This document shows, piece by piece, positions 15,791-24,814 of a stretch of 64,000 nt of DNA (the first letter of the stretch is position 1; every line of letters starts with the position of its first letter). Below the pieces are notes generated by a model. The model was not told where the DNA came from, searched no databases, and saw only the letters and a program-made list of their open reading frames with translations. The translations under genes were made by a program, and so were the position numbers. The DNA comes from Verrucomicrobiaceae bacterium (GTDB lineage: Bacteria > Verrucomicrobiota > Verrucomicrobiia > Verrucomicrobiales > Verrucomicrobiaceae): NCBI GenBank assembly GCA_947458455.1, contig CANGYJ010000013.1, positions 1-64,000 of the forward strand, read 5' to 3'.

Positions 15791-16876
15791 ATGGCCACCC
15801 TGACCCACCCGCCTGAATGGACCACCGCGCCGCGTGCGGTGTATCGCTCGCGAGATGACTGGGCGCTGAAGTGGTGGGTGATGTTCGCCCTGATCCTCAG
15901 CGTGGTGTTTCACATGATGCTGTATATCGGCTTCGATACGCTGGGTCTCGCGGCGAATGACAAGCCAGTGCCGCGCAAGCTGCCGGAGCGCGTCCGCATC
16001 TCCGAAAAGCTCCTCCGCGAGCAGCAGGCCATCCAGCACATCCCAGAGACGGTGACGCCCACAACGGGCAATCTACCTGATGTGAAGGCTTTTGAGCCGA
16101 ATCTGGACATGATCGACAAGCTCCAGGAGCTGGCGCCGAATCAAGAGATCGACCTCACGCCGAATGTGAAGGAGATCACCAATTTCATCCGCAAGAACGA
16201 TCCGGGTGATGGAAATCCGGGCGCTCCGCAAACCAGCGAACTCGCCAAACTGCTCGCCGCGCCGCAAAGCATGGCCACGCCGGATCTCGCCGCCGAGATG
16301 GCAAGTGTGAAACGCGAGGTGCTGATGAAGCCCGTTTCTGAAAAGCAGATGCTTCTTGACTCTGGCGCTCTCGATCCCGGCCCCGGTGGTGAGATGGATG
16401 CCGGTCTGCTCGATGCCGTGAAAAGCCAGGGCACGGCCACCGCTGCTAGTGCGAAGGTGAAAGGCTTTAGCAATCTCGATGAACTGCTCAGCGGTAGCGG
16501 CGGGAAAGTGGGCGGCAGCACCGCCCCCATTCTGATGCCCACGGATCTGCTCTTTGAATATGGCAGTGACCAGCTCGCGGAAGGTGCTCGGCTTAGCCTG
16601 ATGAAGCTCGGCTTCCTCATTCAAAAGAACCCGGACTCCCTTTTCATCATCGAGGGGCACACGGACAGCTTTGGCGGCGAGGAATTTAATCTGGCGCTGA
16701 GCATGCGCCGCGCTCAGGCGGTCGTGTTGTGGCTTCAGGAGTCCCTTGGGCTCGGTGATGACCGCATCCGCGCCATGGGCATGGGCAAATCAAAACCCAT
16801 CGTGGATGTGAATGGCACGGTGGAGCAGCAGGGCATGAACCGCCGTGTGGAGATCAAGGTGCGGGCGAAGAAGTAG
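15791..16876 (+). CDS. OmpA-family peptidoglycan-binding protein with N-terminal membrane anchor
   Basis: 361 residues. A cytoplasmic N-terminus and one membrane segment (WWVMFALILSVVFHMMLYIG, about residues 28-50) come first. A ~180-residue periplasmic linker rich in Pro/Leu/Lys precedes an OmpA C-terminal domain at about 250-361, with LLFEYGSDQL, EGHTDSFGGEEFNLALSMRR and GMNRRVEIKV; the Asp and Arg positions that hold meso-DAP are present. It is TonB/MotB-like in layout. It likely tethers inner-membrane machinery to the wall; the partner is unknown. The gene stands alone. Confidence 0.88.
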   Translation: MATLTHPPEWTTAPRAVYRSRDDWALKWWVMFALILSVVFHMMLYIGFDTLGLAANDKPVPRKLPERVRISEKLLREQQAIQHIPETVTPTTGNLPDVKAFEPNLDMIDKLQELAPNQEIDLTPNVKEITNFIRKNDPGDGNPGAPQTSELAKLLAAPQSMATPDLAAEMASVKREVLMKPVSEKQMLLDSGALDPGPGGEMDAGLLDAVKSQGTATAASAKVKGFSNLDELLSGSGGKVGGSTAPILMPTDLLFEYGSDQLAEGARLSLMKLGFLIQKNPDSLFIIEGHTDSFGGEEFNLALSMRRAQAVVLWLQESLGLGDDRIRAMGMGKSKPIVDVNGTVEQQGMNRRVEIKVRAKK

Positions 16877-16915
16877 GTGAGGTGAAGCGGACCTGATTGA
16901 CGTTGTTGACGGGTG

Positions 16916-17554
16916 TCACAAGGCGCGGCGATAGGCTTCGACCTTGGCGAGGAAGGCGTTCCACTTCGGGCCGAGGCGGCCGTTATCGAGGAGGAAGTGC
17001 GGGCATTTCTTGTGTCCGAGATCGCGGTGATCGTCGTGGCGGATCATGCGCCAGTGCATGTGCGGAACCACATGGCTGAGCGGGATGCCGTGCTCTTTGA
17101 TGAGCCAGGCGGTGAGCCGTGCGGTGCGGTCGAGTGTGCGGGCGCGGTTATTGCCACGGTTTTCGCACATCTCGATGCCGATCGAGCTGCGATTGCCCCG
17201 GCCGTCGTAGTCGGCGTGCTCGCCGCGTTCGTTGGTGGGCAGGCTTTGATAGGTGGAGTGGTCATCCACGGTGAAGTGCCAGCCGATGTAGCCGATGGCG
17301 TTGTGCTCGCCTTTGAGGGAACCGCGTTTGAGCATCTGAGCATGCGAATAGGCCCCTGCGCCACGCGAACGGTTCTCGGTGGCATGGATGGTGATGAAGG
17401 CAGGATTCATCGGGCGGTGGATGCGGCGTGCATACATGCCCTTGGGCACGAGATCGACGGTGACATCCGGTGGCGTGCGATGGGAAAAGATGCCTGCGCA
17501 GGAAGCGATGAATAGCGATAAGGTGGCGAGCAGGAAGGCGCGGGCGATTTGCAT
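16916..17554 (-). CDS. N-acetylmuramoyl-L-alanine amidase lipoprotein (Amidase_2)
   Basis: 212 residues from the ATG at 17554; upstream codons give an unlikely basic extension. The lipobox IASC places the lipid on Cys19. The Amidase_2/AmpD fold shows zinc-site motifs: His in FITIHATENRS, GWHFTVDDHSTYQSLP, SIGIEMCENRGN, and the C-terminal KKCPHFLLD. It would cleave the MurNAc-L-Ala bond of peptidoglycan or muropeptides from a membrane-anchored position. The gene is divergent from the alpha/beta hydrolase gene. Confidence 0.9.
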   Translation of the reverse strand: MQIARAFLLATLSLFIASCAGIFSHRTPPDVTVDLVPKGMYARRIHRPMNPAFITIHATENRSRGAGAYSHAQMLKRGSLKGEHNAIGYIGWHFTVDDHSTYQSLPTNERGEHADYDGRGNRSSIGIEMCENRGNNRARTLDRTARLTAWLIKEHGIPLSHVVPHMHWRMIRHDDHRDLGHKKCPHFLLDNGRLGPKWNAFLAKVEAYRRAL

Positions 17555-17623
17555 GCGGCTGAGTGTAGCGGTGTGAAGTTCGTTTCGTCCAGACGCGATT
17601 GTTGTGCCAGATTGGGCCTCAAC

Positions 17624-18226
17624 ATGCCTGCCGCCAATCCTTCTGCTGAAATCGTCGTGATGCTTCATGGTCTCGCCCGCACGCCGCAGAGTATGCTGGG
17701 GGCGGGTTTGTGGTTCAGGAAGGCTGGCTATCGTGTGGCCTATGTGTCGTATCCATCGCGGAAAATCGGCGTGGAAAAGATGCACTTCGTCACGCACTCG
17801 CTCGGCGGCATCGTGTTTCGTGCCTGGGCCGCTTTGCATGCGGAAAAGCTCGTGGGCCGCGCCGTGCTGCTGGCACCGCCGAACAGCGGCAGCGAGATCG
17901 CCGATCAACTGGGCGATTGGATCGTGGCGAAGAAAATCATGGGGCCAGTGCTGCAAGAGCTGCGCACGGATGAAAATGCCACGCCCAAGCGCCTCGGCGC
18001 GGTGAAGGTCGAAACGGGTGTCATCACGGGTGATGAGGCCAATCTACCGTTCTTCCGTCAATGGCTCGATGGAGCTTCCGATGGCGTGGTGACGGTGGAA
18101 GGCGGACGCATCGGTGGGTTGAAGGACTTTCTCGTGCTGCCCGCCGGGCACACCTGGATCATGTGGCGGCCCAAGGTGCTGGAGGCGGCGGTGAGGTTTA
18201 TCCGCGAGGGGAGCTTTCCGAGATAA
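17624..18226 (+). CDS. Alpha/beta hydrolase, apparently internally shortened
   Basis: 200 residues from the ATG at 17624. An oxyanion-type HG (VVMLHGLART) and the nucleophile elbow THSLGG with the catalytic Ser are visible, with a late His (GHTWIMW) as the third catalytic residue. The stretch between YVSYPSRK and KMHFVTHSLGG is only a few residues long; relatives have about 20 more residues there, forming the helix before the nucleophile strand. This suggests an in-frame deletion, and the enzyme may be inactive. Relatives are lipases or esterases of the PGAP1/DUF676 type. Confidence 0.8.
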   Translation: MPAANPSAEIVVMLHGLARTPQSMLGAGLWFRKAGYRVAYVSYPSRKIGVEKMHFVTHSLGGIVFRAWAALHAEKLVGRAVLLAPPNSGSEIADQLGDWIVAKKIMGPVLQELRTDENATPKRLGAVKVETGVITGDEANLPFFRQWLDGASDGVVTVEGGRIGGLKDFLVLPAGHTWIMWRPKVLEAAVRFIREGSFPR

Positions 18227-18283
18227 TTCGTATCCGGGCTATTCTTGGCCCGCCTGAGGGAAGACGGGGCAGGAATGCCCCGA

Positions 18284-18556
18284 TTACTCCACATCACCAA
18301 AGCCGCTGCTCACCAGCTCTTCGAGATCCGTCATGGCCGCTTCGGCATCGGCTCCATCGGTGATGACCTTGATCGTCTCTCCTTTGCCGGCGGCCAGCAT
18401 CATGAGGCCCATGATGCTTTTGCCGTTCACGGATTCGTCATCCTTTTCCACCCAAATATCACACTGGTATTTGCCGGCTCGTTTCACGAACTGCGCGGCG
18501 GGACGGGCGTGCATACCCATCTTGTTGCGGATCGTGAGTTCTTTTTCGAGGCTCAT
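18284..18556 (-). CDS. ptsH: HPr, phosphocarrier protein
   Basis: 90 residues. The phosphorylatable His16 lies in GMHARPAA and the regulatory Ser47 in NGKSIMGLM, so both EI/PEP-dependent and HprK-dependent sites are kept. The gene is 37 bp after hprK on the same strand and no PTS permease is nearby. This is the arrangement of Gram-negatives in which HPr/HprK act in regulation rather than sugar import (established for other groups, inferred here). Confidence 0.95.
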   Translation of the reverse strand: MSLEKELTIRNKMGMHARPAAQFVKRAGKYQCDIWVEKDDESVNGKSIMGLMMLAAGKGETIKVITDGADAEAAMTDLEELVSSGFGDVE

Positions 18557-18593
18557 GCGGTGCGGGAGGTTGGTGAAGTTGGGCGGGAGGCGG

Positions 18594-19562
18594 CTAACCT
18601 AATTGGTTGTTTGTGATCTTTTGCAACAGCCTTTGGTCAAACTCCACCGCGCTGTTGTAGCCAAAGGCGCGGAGTTTGTAGTTCATGGCGGCAAGTTCGA
18701 TGAGGGCGGCCACATCACGACCGGGGGCCAGCGGCAGGGTGACATGGGGAATATCCAGGCCCATCACGGGGCGAACCGCCGTGGCGGTGCCCACGCGCTC
18801 CAGATCCTCCGTTTTTTGGCCGTGGACGAGAGTGACGATGAGGTCGAGACGCTTGCTGAGGCGCATGGCACCCACCCCGAAGAGAGCGGTGACGTTCAGC
18901 ACCCCCAGGCCGCGAATTTCGATCATGCCACGGAGGTTTTCCGGTGCCGTGGCCACGATTTCGCGATCTTCGACGACCCGCAGCTTCACCACATCATCGG
19001 CCACGAGAGCGGCTCCGCGCTGCAGCAGGCCGATCACGCTCTCGCTTTTCCCGCTACCGCTCTCCCCTTCGACGAGGACGCCGATGCCCTGCACATCCAC
19101 CATGCAGCCATGCAGGTTCTGGCTGGGAGAAAAGGCCCACTCGAGGCGGATGGTGGCCGCGTTGAGGAATTTCATCGTCGCCATGCTCGTCTGGAAGACG
19201 GAAATGCCGACGGCATTAGCGATGTCCACGAGCTCATCCTCGATGCGGTGGCCACGAGCGATGACGATGCAGGGGATTTCCTGTGTGCAGAGCTTGCTGA
19301 AACGGGAGGCGCGGAGGCCCGGATCGAGGCCTTCGAGGTAGGAGTGCTCCGAATTGCCAAAGACCTGCACGCGCTTGTAGGCGAAGTAGGTGTCAAAACC
19401 GGCCAGCAGCAGGCCGGGACGGTTCACGGAGGGTTCGCTGATCTTGCGGGCAAAGCCCACATCCTTTCCGATGAGGTGCAGGCGCAGCTCCTCGCGGTTG
19501 TTTTGGAAAAAATCGCCCACCGTGATCGAGGAAGGCTTTTTGACACGCTGCGTGGGATTCAT
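18594..19562 (-). CDS. hprK: HPr kinase/phosphorylase
   Basis: 322 residues, the usual HprK length. The Walker A motif GESGSGKS occupies 166-173, preceded by the LHGCMVDVQGIGVLV segment. The family signature ENLRGMIEIRGLGVLNV lies near 217-233. The N-terminal half (SITVGDFFQNN onward) is the DUF-type N domain seen in full-length HprK. The enzyme phosphorylates and dephosphorylates HPr on Ser in response to metabolites. It sits between an NTF2-like gene and ptsH on the same strand. Confidence 0.95.
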   Translation of the reverse strand: MNPTQRVKKPSSITVGDFFQNNREELRLHLIGKDVGFARKISEPSVNRPGLLLAGFDTYFAYKRVQVFGNSEHSYLEGLDPGLRASRFSKLCTQEIPCIVIARGHRIEDELVDIANAVGISVFQTSMATMKFLNAATIRLEWAFSPSQNLHGCMVDVQGIGVLVEGESGSGKSESVIGLLQRGAALVADDVVKLRVVEDREIVATAPENLRGMIEIRGLGVLNVTALFGVGAMRLSKRLDLIVTLVHGQKTEDLERVGTATAVRPVMGLDIPHVTLPLAPGRDVAALIELAAMNYKLRAFGYNSAVEFDQRLLQKITNNQLG

Positions 19563-19586
19563 GGCGGGGAAGGGGATGGAGGCTGC

Positions 19587-20006
19587 TCAAGCCGCGCCTA
19601 CTTGGCGCAGCCAGTCCTGCAGGTTGTAGTAGTTCGTGATGCGCTTCACCACGTTGTTTTCGATCTCGAAAAAGGCACCCACAGGCAGCCGGTAGCGCTG
19701 CCCGGTGGCGGGAGGCAGGCCTTCGTCCGTCGAGAGATACTCCCCCTTGATGACAAACTCCGCCGCGCCGCGTTTCCCATCCTCACTGGCAAAGGAAACA
19801 AGCTCCACCACCTGCTCACGATAGCAGCGGTCCATGCGCTGGAGAAAGGCGCGGAAGGCCTCCTTGCCCACCTCACAGCCGCCTTGATTGATGTCGTGCG
19901 CCACGTCATCGGCGAGCAAATCGAGGAAGGCCACGCGGTTGCCACGGTTGAAGGTTTCGTAGTAGGTGCGGATGAGCTGGAGCGATGAAGTCTGGGCGGA
20001 GGACAT
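19587..20006 (-). CDS. NTF2-like/SnoaL-type protein
   Basis: 139 residues from the ATG at 20006; an upstream start at 20042 adds 12 low-complexity residues. The pattern LIRTYYETFNRGNRVAFLDLLADDV, then GAFFEIENNVVKRITNYYNL, is typical of NTF2-like ketosteroid-isomerase-related proteins of the SnoaL type. A catalytic role cannot be established. It lies 24 bp upstream of hprK on the same strand and may be co-transcribed. Confidence 0.78.
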   Translation of the reverse strand: MSSAQTSSLQLIRTYYETFNRGNRVAFLDLLADDVAHDINQGGCEVGKEAFRAFLQRMDRCYREQVVELVSFASEDGKRGAAEFVIKGEYLSTDEGLPPATGQRYRLPVGAFFEIENNVVKRITNYYNLQDWLRQVGAA

Positions 20007-20092
20007 GCCCCGCGAGGATGCGGAGGCGGCGCGGGGCGTCAATCAGCGCGTTACACTCAGAATCGAGAGCGGCGCTACCTCTGCCTAGGCTC

Positions 20093-20326
20093 TCAGGGAT
20101 TCATCCAAGCATCAAAGGCCGCATCCACGCGCTGGAGCATCTCCGCCGTGCTGCGCTTCGCATCCGTGAATTGATTCCACTTCGTCGCATCGTGGTTCTT
20201 TCCTGTGCCTTCGATCTCCGCGATGAATTCCTCCACAAGAGCCAACTGCTGAGGGTGCTGCTCACGGAGATGCGCTTTGCAGGTGCTACTCGATTGGTTG
20301 AGACGATTTTTGGTGCCGATACTCAT
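20093..20326 (-). CDS. Small hypothetical protein
   Basis: 77 residues with a helical, charged pattern (CKAHLREQHPQQLALVEEF, then TKWNQFTDAKRSTAEMLQRV) and no membrane segment. I do not recognise a family. The codon choice and amino-acid order look protein-like, and no better frame covers the gap between the NTF2-like and YifB genes. Confidence 0.5.
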   Translation of the reverse strand: MSIGTKNRLNQSSSTCKAHLREQHPQQLALVEEFIAEIEGTGKNHDATKWNQFTDAKRSTAEMLQRVDAAFDAWMNP

Positions 20327-20467
20327 GAGGGTGGAATCATGGCGCGGGAAAGCGATGGTGCGCTCGTTTTTACATCACGATGGCGAATTGGCCGCACCGC
20401 CATCTTGGTGCTGAGAAGCTAAAATGCCTTCTTGCAGGACGGCGCGGCTCCTGAATAATCGCCATAC

Positions 20468-22000
20468 ATGGTCGCCCGCACCTATTCAGCCACCCTCTCA
20501 GGCGTGAACGCCATCGAAATCGAGATCGAGTCCCACGACGGCGGCGGGAATCCGAAGATGATGATCGTGGGGCTGCCGGATGCTTCGGTGAAGGAAAGTC
20601 GCGAGCGGGTGAGCGCGGCGATTCAGAGCAGCGGCTTTGCGATGAATGAGGGCGTGACGACAGTGAACCTGGCTCCGGCGGATCTGAAGAAGGAAGGGCC
20701 GGGCTTTGATCTGCCGATTGCCATCTCATTGATTGCGCATCGCTCGCGGATTCCGATCCCAGTGCTCAGCGAAACGGCGATGATCGGCGAATTGGCCTTA
20801 AATGGCGAGCTGAGGCCGGTGCGGGGTCTTTTGGCCGTGGCTCTCGAAGCTCGTGCGAAGGGCCGCAAACGCCTCCTCGTGCCCAAACGGGCCGCTTTGG
20901 AGGCGAGCGTGGTTTCTGGCATCGATATCATCGGCGTGTCGAATCTGCGTGAGGCGGTCGATTTCCTCAAAAGTGACTTCGACATCGCTCCGGAGCCCTG
21001 CCGGGCAGCGGAGTTCTTCGCGGCGGTCTCGCATTACGAGATCGACTTTGCCGATGTGAAAAGCCAAGGCGATGCCAAACGAGCCATCGAGGTGGCGGTG
21101 GCAGGTGGGCATAATATCCTCATGGTAGGCCCGCCGGGCACCGGGAAGTCGATGATCGCCAAACGGATCGCCACGATCATGCCGGCGATGCGTGAGGAGG
21201 AGGCCATTGAGACGACGAAGATCCACAGCGCGGCCGGTTTGCTCAGTGAGACGAATGCCTTCATCGCCACGCGGCCCTTTCGCTCGCCGCATCACACGAT
21301 CAGCGATGCTGGGCTGCTCGGCGGCGGCACGAATCCGGGGCCTGGCGAAGTTTCGCTGGCGCATCATGGCGTGCTGTTTCTCGATGAACTGCCGGAGTTC
21401 CGCCGCAGCACGCTGGAGGTGCTGCGTCAGCCTTTGGAAGATGGCAAGGTGACGATTTCCCGTGCGGCGGGCACGATGACCTTTCCCGCGCAGTTCATGC
21501 TGGTGGCGGCGATGAATCCATGTCCCTGCGGCTTCTTCGGGGATTTGAAACGCGAGTGCCGGTGCAGCCCGCCGATGATCCAAAAGTATCGCCAGCGCAT
21601 CAGCGGCCCGCTTTTGGATCGCATTGATCTTCACATCGAGGTGCCGCTGGTGGAATACAAAGCGCTTTCATCGAGCGAGAGCGGCGAATCCTCACAAACG
21701 ATCCGCCAGCGGGTGGAAATGGCCCGCTCCATCCAGCGGGAGCGCTTCGCGAAGAGTCCCGGCATCCACACGAACAGCGCGATGACGCCTCGATTGCTGA
21801 AAAAGCACTGCGAGCTCGGCCAGCAGGCCGCTGCGATGCTCGAACATGCGATGGCGGACATGAATTTCAGCGCCCGGGCGCATGATCGCATCCTGAAGGT
21901 GGCCCGTACGATGGCTGATCTGGCGGGAAACGACCGCATCGAGGAAAACCACGTTTTTGAAGCCATCGCCTACCGCAGCCTCGACCGCACGCGGTGGTGA
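20468..22000 (+). CDS. comM: YifB/ComM family Mg-chelatase-like AAA+ ATPase
   Basis: 510 residues. The N-terminal ChlI-like domain begins [16 protein letters not shown]-like and runs to about 175. The AAA+ core has Walker A GPPGTGKS and Walker [10 protein letters not shown], and [13 protein letters not shown] and [17 protein letters not shown] are family signatures. [10 protein letters not shown] with a nearby CRC gives the Cys cluster typical of YifB. The C-terminal Mg_chelatase_C region ends with [14 protein letters not shown]. ComM in other bacteria is a hexameric helicase for branch migration in natural transformation. The gene is 16 bp upstream of mutM. Confidence 0.93.
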   Translation: MVARTYSATLSGVNAIEIEIESHDGGGNPKMMIVGLPDASVKESRERVSAAIQSSGFAMNEGVTTVNLAPADLKKEGPGFDLPIAISLIAHRSRIPIPVLSETAMIGELALNGELRPVRGLLAVALEARAKGRKRLLVPKRAALEASVVSGIDIIGVSNLREAVDFLKSDFDIAPEPCRAAEFFAAVSHYEIDFADVKSQGDAKRAIEVAVAGGHNILMVGPPGTGKSMIAKRIATIMPAMREEEAIETTKIHSAAGLLSETNAFIATRPFRSPHHTISDAGLLGGGTNPGPGEVSLAHHGVLFLDELPEFRRSTLEVLRQPLEDGKVTISRAAGTMTFPAQFMLVAAMNPCPCGFFGDLKRECRCSPPMIQKYRQRISGPLLDRIDLHIEVPLVEYKALSSSESGESSQTIRQRVEMARSIQRERFAKSPGIHTNSAMTPRLLKKHCELGQQAAAMLEHAMADMNFSARAHDRILKVARTMADLAGNDRIEENHVFEAIAYRSLDRTRW

Positions 22001-22016
22001 ATTTTCGCCTGTTTCC

Positions 22017-22829
22017 ATGCCTGAGCTTCCTGAAGTCGAAACCACTCTCCGCGGCGTCTCTCCGCATCTGATCCGTCATCGTATCACGGAGGTGATCGTG
22101 CGGGATAAACGGCTCCGCTGGCCCGTGCCGGATGCCATGCATGATTTGGAAGGTCAGCGCATCACGGCGGGCGAGCGGCGGGCGAAGTATCTGCTCTTTC
22201 AAACCTCCAAAGGCACGCTGCTGCTGCATCTCGGCATGTCCGGCAGCCTCCGTATCGTGCCGCCAGAGACGCCTTGGCGGAAGCATGATCACTTTGCGCT
22301 GACGATGGATAGTGGAAAGCAGCTGCGCCTGCATGACCCGCGTCGATTTGGTGCTGCGTTGCTCATCGAGGGCAATCCGCATGATCACAAACTCCTCTGC
22401 GATCTCGGTCCCGAGCCACTCGGGCCTGATTTCATGGCCCAGCTTCTCAAAGCCGCCTGTGCTGGCAAAACGGCTGCCATCAAGCTCGTCATCATGGATG
22501 CGCATGTCGTCGTGGGCGTGGGGAATATCTATGCCAGCGAGGCGCTCTTCATGGCAGGCATTGATCCTCGCAAGCCGGCCGGAAAAGTGGGCTTGCCGCG
22601 ACTCGAAAAACTCGTCGCCGCCATCCGCGAGGTGCTCGCGGCTTCCATCGAGATGGGCGGCACCACGCTGCGGGATTTCCTCAACGAAAAAGGCGAGCCC
22701 GGCTACTTCCAGCAAACCCTCCGCGTCTATGACCGTGCCGGTGAACCCTGCCGTGTTTGCGGTGCCAAGGTGAAAAAGATCGTCCTCGGCCAGCGCTCGA
22801 CGTTCTTTTGCCCGAAGTGCCAGAAGTGA
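22017..22829 (+). CDS. mutM: Formamidopyrimidine-DNA glycosylase
   Basis: 270 residues. The start MPELPEVETTLRG supplies the catalytic N-terminal Pro and Glu. The H2TH region (VGVGNIYASEALFMAGIDP) is intact, and the zinc finger CRVC...CPKC closes the protein. It excises 8-oxoguanine and other oxidised purines. It follows the YifB gene with 16 bp between, probably in one transcript. Confidence 0.96.
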   Translation: MPELPEVETTLRGVSPHLIRHRITEVIVRDKRLRWPVPDAMHDLEGQRITAGERRAKYLLFQTSKGTLLLHLGMSGSLRIVPPETPWRKHDHFALTMDSGKQLRLHDPRRFGAALLIEGNPHDHKLLCDLGPEPLGPDFMAQLLKAACAGKTAAIKLVIMDAHVVVGVGNIYASEALFMAGIDPRKPAGKVGLPRLEKLVAAIREVLAASIEMGGTTLRDFLNEKGEPGYFQQTLRVYDRAGEPCRVCGAKVKKIVLGQRSTFFCPKCQK

Positions 22830-22886
22830 ACCTCTCATCTGGAAGTCAAAGGTTGACCGTCAGGGGCTGTGAGAACATCTTCCAGC

Positions 22887-23084
22887 ATGCCAGTCACTCT
22901 CACAGCATCCGCTGCCACAGTCGCCTCGCCAAACCTCGTGGACGCGGGGCGGGCCAAGCAAAAACGTGAGGCATTGCAGATCAAAGACTGGCGCAAGGCG
23001 GCAGGCCGCATCGATCATACATCGGATGCCCAAGATGCCTGGGAGCTGGGCGAGGCATGGCGGAAAGCACAGCAAGAGGTCTGA
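22887..23084 (+). CDS. Antitoxin of a VapBC-type pair (putative)
   Basis: 65 residues from the ATG at 22887. The small protein is Ala-rich then strongly charged (GRAKQKREALQIKDWRKAAG), with no recognisable DNA-binding fold. Its stop is 3 bp before the PIN-toxin start, the usual antitoxin-toxin arrangement. The call is by position. Confidence 0.6.
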   Translation: MPVTLTASAATVASPNLVDAGRAKQKREALQIKDWRKAAGRIDHTSDAQDAWELGEAWRKAQQEV

Positions 23085-23087
23085 GCC

Positions 23088-23516
23088 GTGCTTTACCTGC
23101 TCGACACCAATCATTTCCGTGAGCTGGCCTGGAGACCGGAAACGGCAAGCGGGGAGCGATTGAGGCAGCGGATGGGGCAGTCCGGTGGTGACTTTGCCAC
23201 GACCATCATCACAGCGGATGAGACACTGCGCGGCTGGCTGGCGAAGGTGGCCTCTGCCAAAACTGCCGGGCAGCAAATATGGGCCTATGATCAGCTTGGC
23301 GCCGCCGTGCTTTGCTTGGCTGACTATTCCATGTTGCCGTGGGACGCTGAGGCGGTGGCTCGTTTCGAGGCTTTTCAAGTTCTCAAGCTGCGTGCTGGAA
23401 CGATGGATCTGCGCATCGCATGCATCGCCCTTGAATACGATGCGACCATTCTCACACGCAACACGGCTGACTTTGCCAAGATCCCCGGTGTGAGGTTTGA
23501 GAACTGGTTGGATTGA
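23088..23516 (+). CDS. PIN-domain ribonuclease toxin (VapC-like)
   Basis: 142 residues with a GTG start. The PIN acidic quartet is visible: Asp6 (LLDTNHF), Glu45 (ADETLRGW), Asp107 (MDLRIACIAL) and Asp128 (NTADF). VapC toxins of this type cleave tRNA or rRNA. It follows the small putative antitoxin with 3 bp between. All four acidic positions are intact, so it is probably functional. Confidence 0.88.
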   Translation: MLYLLDTNHFRELAWRPETASGERLRQRMGQSGGDFATTIITADETLRGWLAKVASAKTAGQQIWAYDQLGAAVLCLADYSMLPWDAEAVARFEAFQVLKLRAGTMDLRIACIALEYDATILTRNTADFAKIPGVRFENWLD

Positions 23517-23621
23517 TCACCCGAACCGGAAATAGCGCACTTCTGCCTTCGACATTCATCGTGGATTCGACAGCTTCCAGAGGAACCGCAGATTGCTGAT
23601 TGTTGAAATTTTTACCCCGCC

Positions 23622-24677
23622 ATGTCCACCAGCCTTCCCCCTCTTCGTTCCACGCTCGATCTTGAACGCGTGCTCGAGTTTGAATTCGTCCGTGCCACGG
23701 AAAACGCGGCGCTTCAGGCCATTCACTGGCTGGGTCGTGGCGAAAAAGAGCTGGCGGATGGCGCGGCTTGCTCGGCGATTTATGGCGTGTTCGATATTCT
23801 CGACATCCGTGGCGAGGTGGTCATCGGCGAAGGCATCAAGGACAAGGCTCCGGGCATCTTCATTGGCGAGCATCTTGGCACCTGGCGGGATGGCTCACCG
23901 AGGTTCAACATTGCGCTCGATCCCATTGATGGCACTAGCAACATCGCGAAAGGCATGCCGAACAGTGTCTCCGTGATCGCCGCCGCTCAGGTGCCGGATG
24001 GTGCTCCGTGTGCGATGAAGAATCTGCCTTCCTTCTACTCCCACAAGATCGCTTACGGACCTGCGGTGAAGAAGGCACTCGTCGAAAAGGGAGATCGATG
24101 CTTCCTCGACATGCCCTTGAGTGATGTTATCGCCTTTGTGGCGGCTTCTTTGGGCAAGCGCACGCGTGATCTCGTGGTCTCGACGATGGATCGCCCGCGT
24201 CATGCGGACATCGTTCGCCAGATTCGCGAGACGGGTGCTGCGCTGCGCATGATTTCGGATGGCGACATCGCCGCGGCCGTTGCGCCGTCGCTGCCCGATT
24301 CGAACGTCGATCTCTACATCGGCATGGGGGGCTCACCGGAAGGCATTTTGGCTGCCGCCGCGCTGAAATGCCTCGGGGGTGATATGCAGCTCCGCATGTG
24401 GCCGCACACGGAGGAACACCGCGCCGAGATCATCGCCGAAGTGGGTGAAGAAGAACTGAACAAGGTCTTCCGCATTGATGACCTCATCCTGGGCGAGAGC
24501 GCTCTTTTCTGCGCCACCGGCATCAGCGATAGCCCGCTGCTGCCCGGCTGCCGTTTGGTGGGGCATCGGGTGGAGACGCATTCCATCCTCATGCGTGCCC
24601 GCAGCGGCACGGTGCGCCGGATTCACGCCGTTCACGATCTTGATCGCAAAGTGGTGCCGCTGAGAGAGATGCGTTGA
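23622..24677 (+). CDS. glpX: Class II fructose-1,6-bisphosphatase (GlpX type)
   Basis: 351 residues. The lithium-sensitive phosphatase motif DPIDGT occupies residues 100-104. YGVFDILDIRGEVVIGEG and GGSPEGILAAAALKCLGG are GlpX family signatures. It hydrolyses fructose-1,6-bisphosphate to fructose-6-phosphate in gluconeogenesis. It is a single gene followed by a palindromic repeat. Confidence 0.94.
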   Translation: MSTSLPPLRSTLDLERVLEFEFVRATENAALQAIHWLGRGEKELADGAACSAIYGVFDILDIRGEVVIGEGIKDKAPGIFIGEHLGTWRDGSPRFNIALDPIDGTSNIAKGMPNSVSVIAAAQVPDGAPCAMKNLPSFYSHKIAYGPAVKKALVEKGDRCFLDMPLSDVIAFVAASLGKRTRDLVVSTMDRPRHADIVRQIRETGAALRMISDGDIAAAVAPSLPDSNVDLYIGMGGSPEGILAAAALKCLGGDMQLRMWPHTEEHRAEIIAEVGEEELNKVFRIDDLILGESALFCATGISDSPLLPGCRLVGHRVETHSILMRARSGTVRRIHAVHDLDRKVVPLREMR

Positions 24678-24720
24678 GGTCTCTTCAAATCGCATGCCGG
24701 CATGATTTTGGAGGACATGG

Positions 24721-24797
24721 CTCACACAAAGGCAAGAAGGCATCAAGTCTCAGAATAGGGCTGTTTCAGTCTTCGTGGCTTTGTGCCTTCGTGTGAG
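24721..24797. repeat. Palindromic repeat (family A), degenerate copy
   Basis: Arms 24721-24747 and 24771-24797 are imperfect 27-bp reverse complements that start CTCACAC and end in CAAG/GAAG, as in the perfect copy at 9106-9184. The total length (77 vs 79 bp) and the arm length agree. It lies between glpX and a proline-rich gene, outside coding sequence. Confidence 0.85.
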
Positions 24798-24814
24798 ACT
24801 CTCTAATTCTGGCC

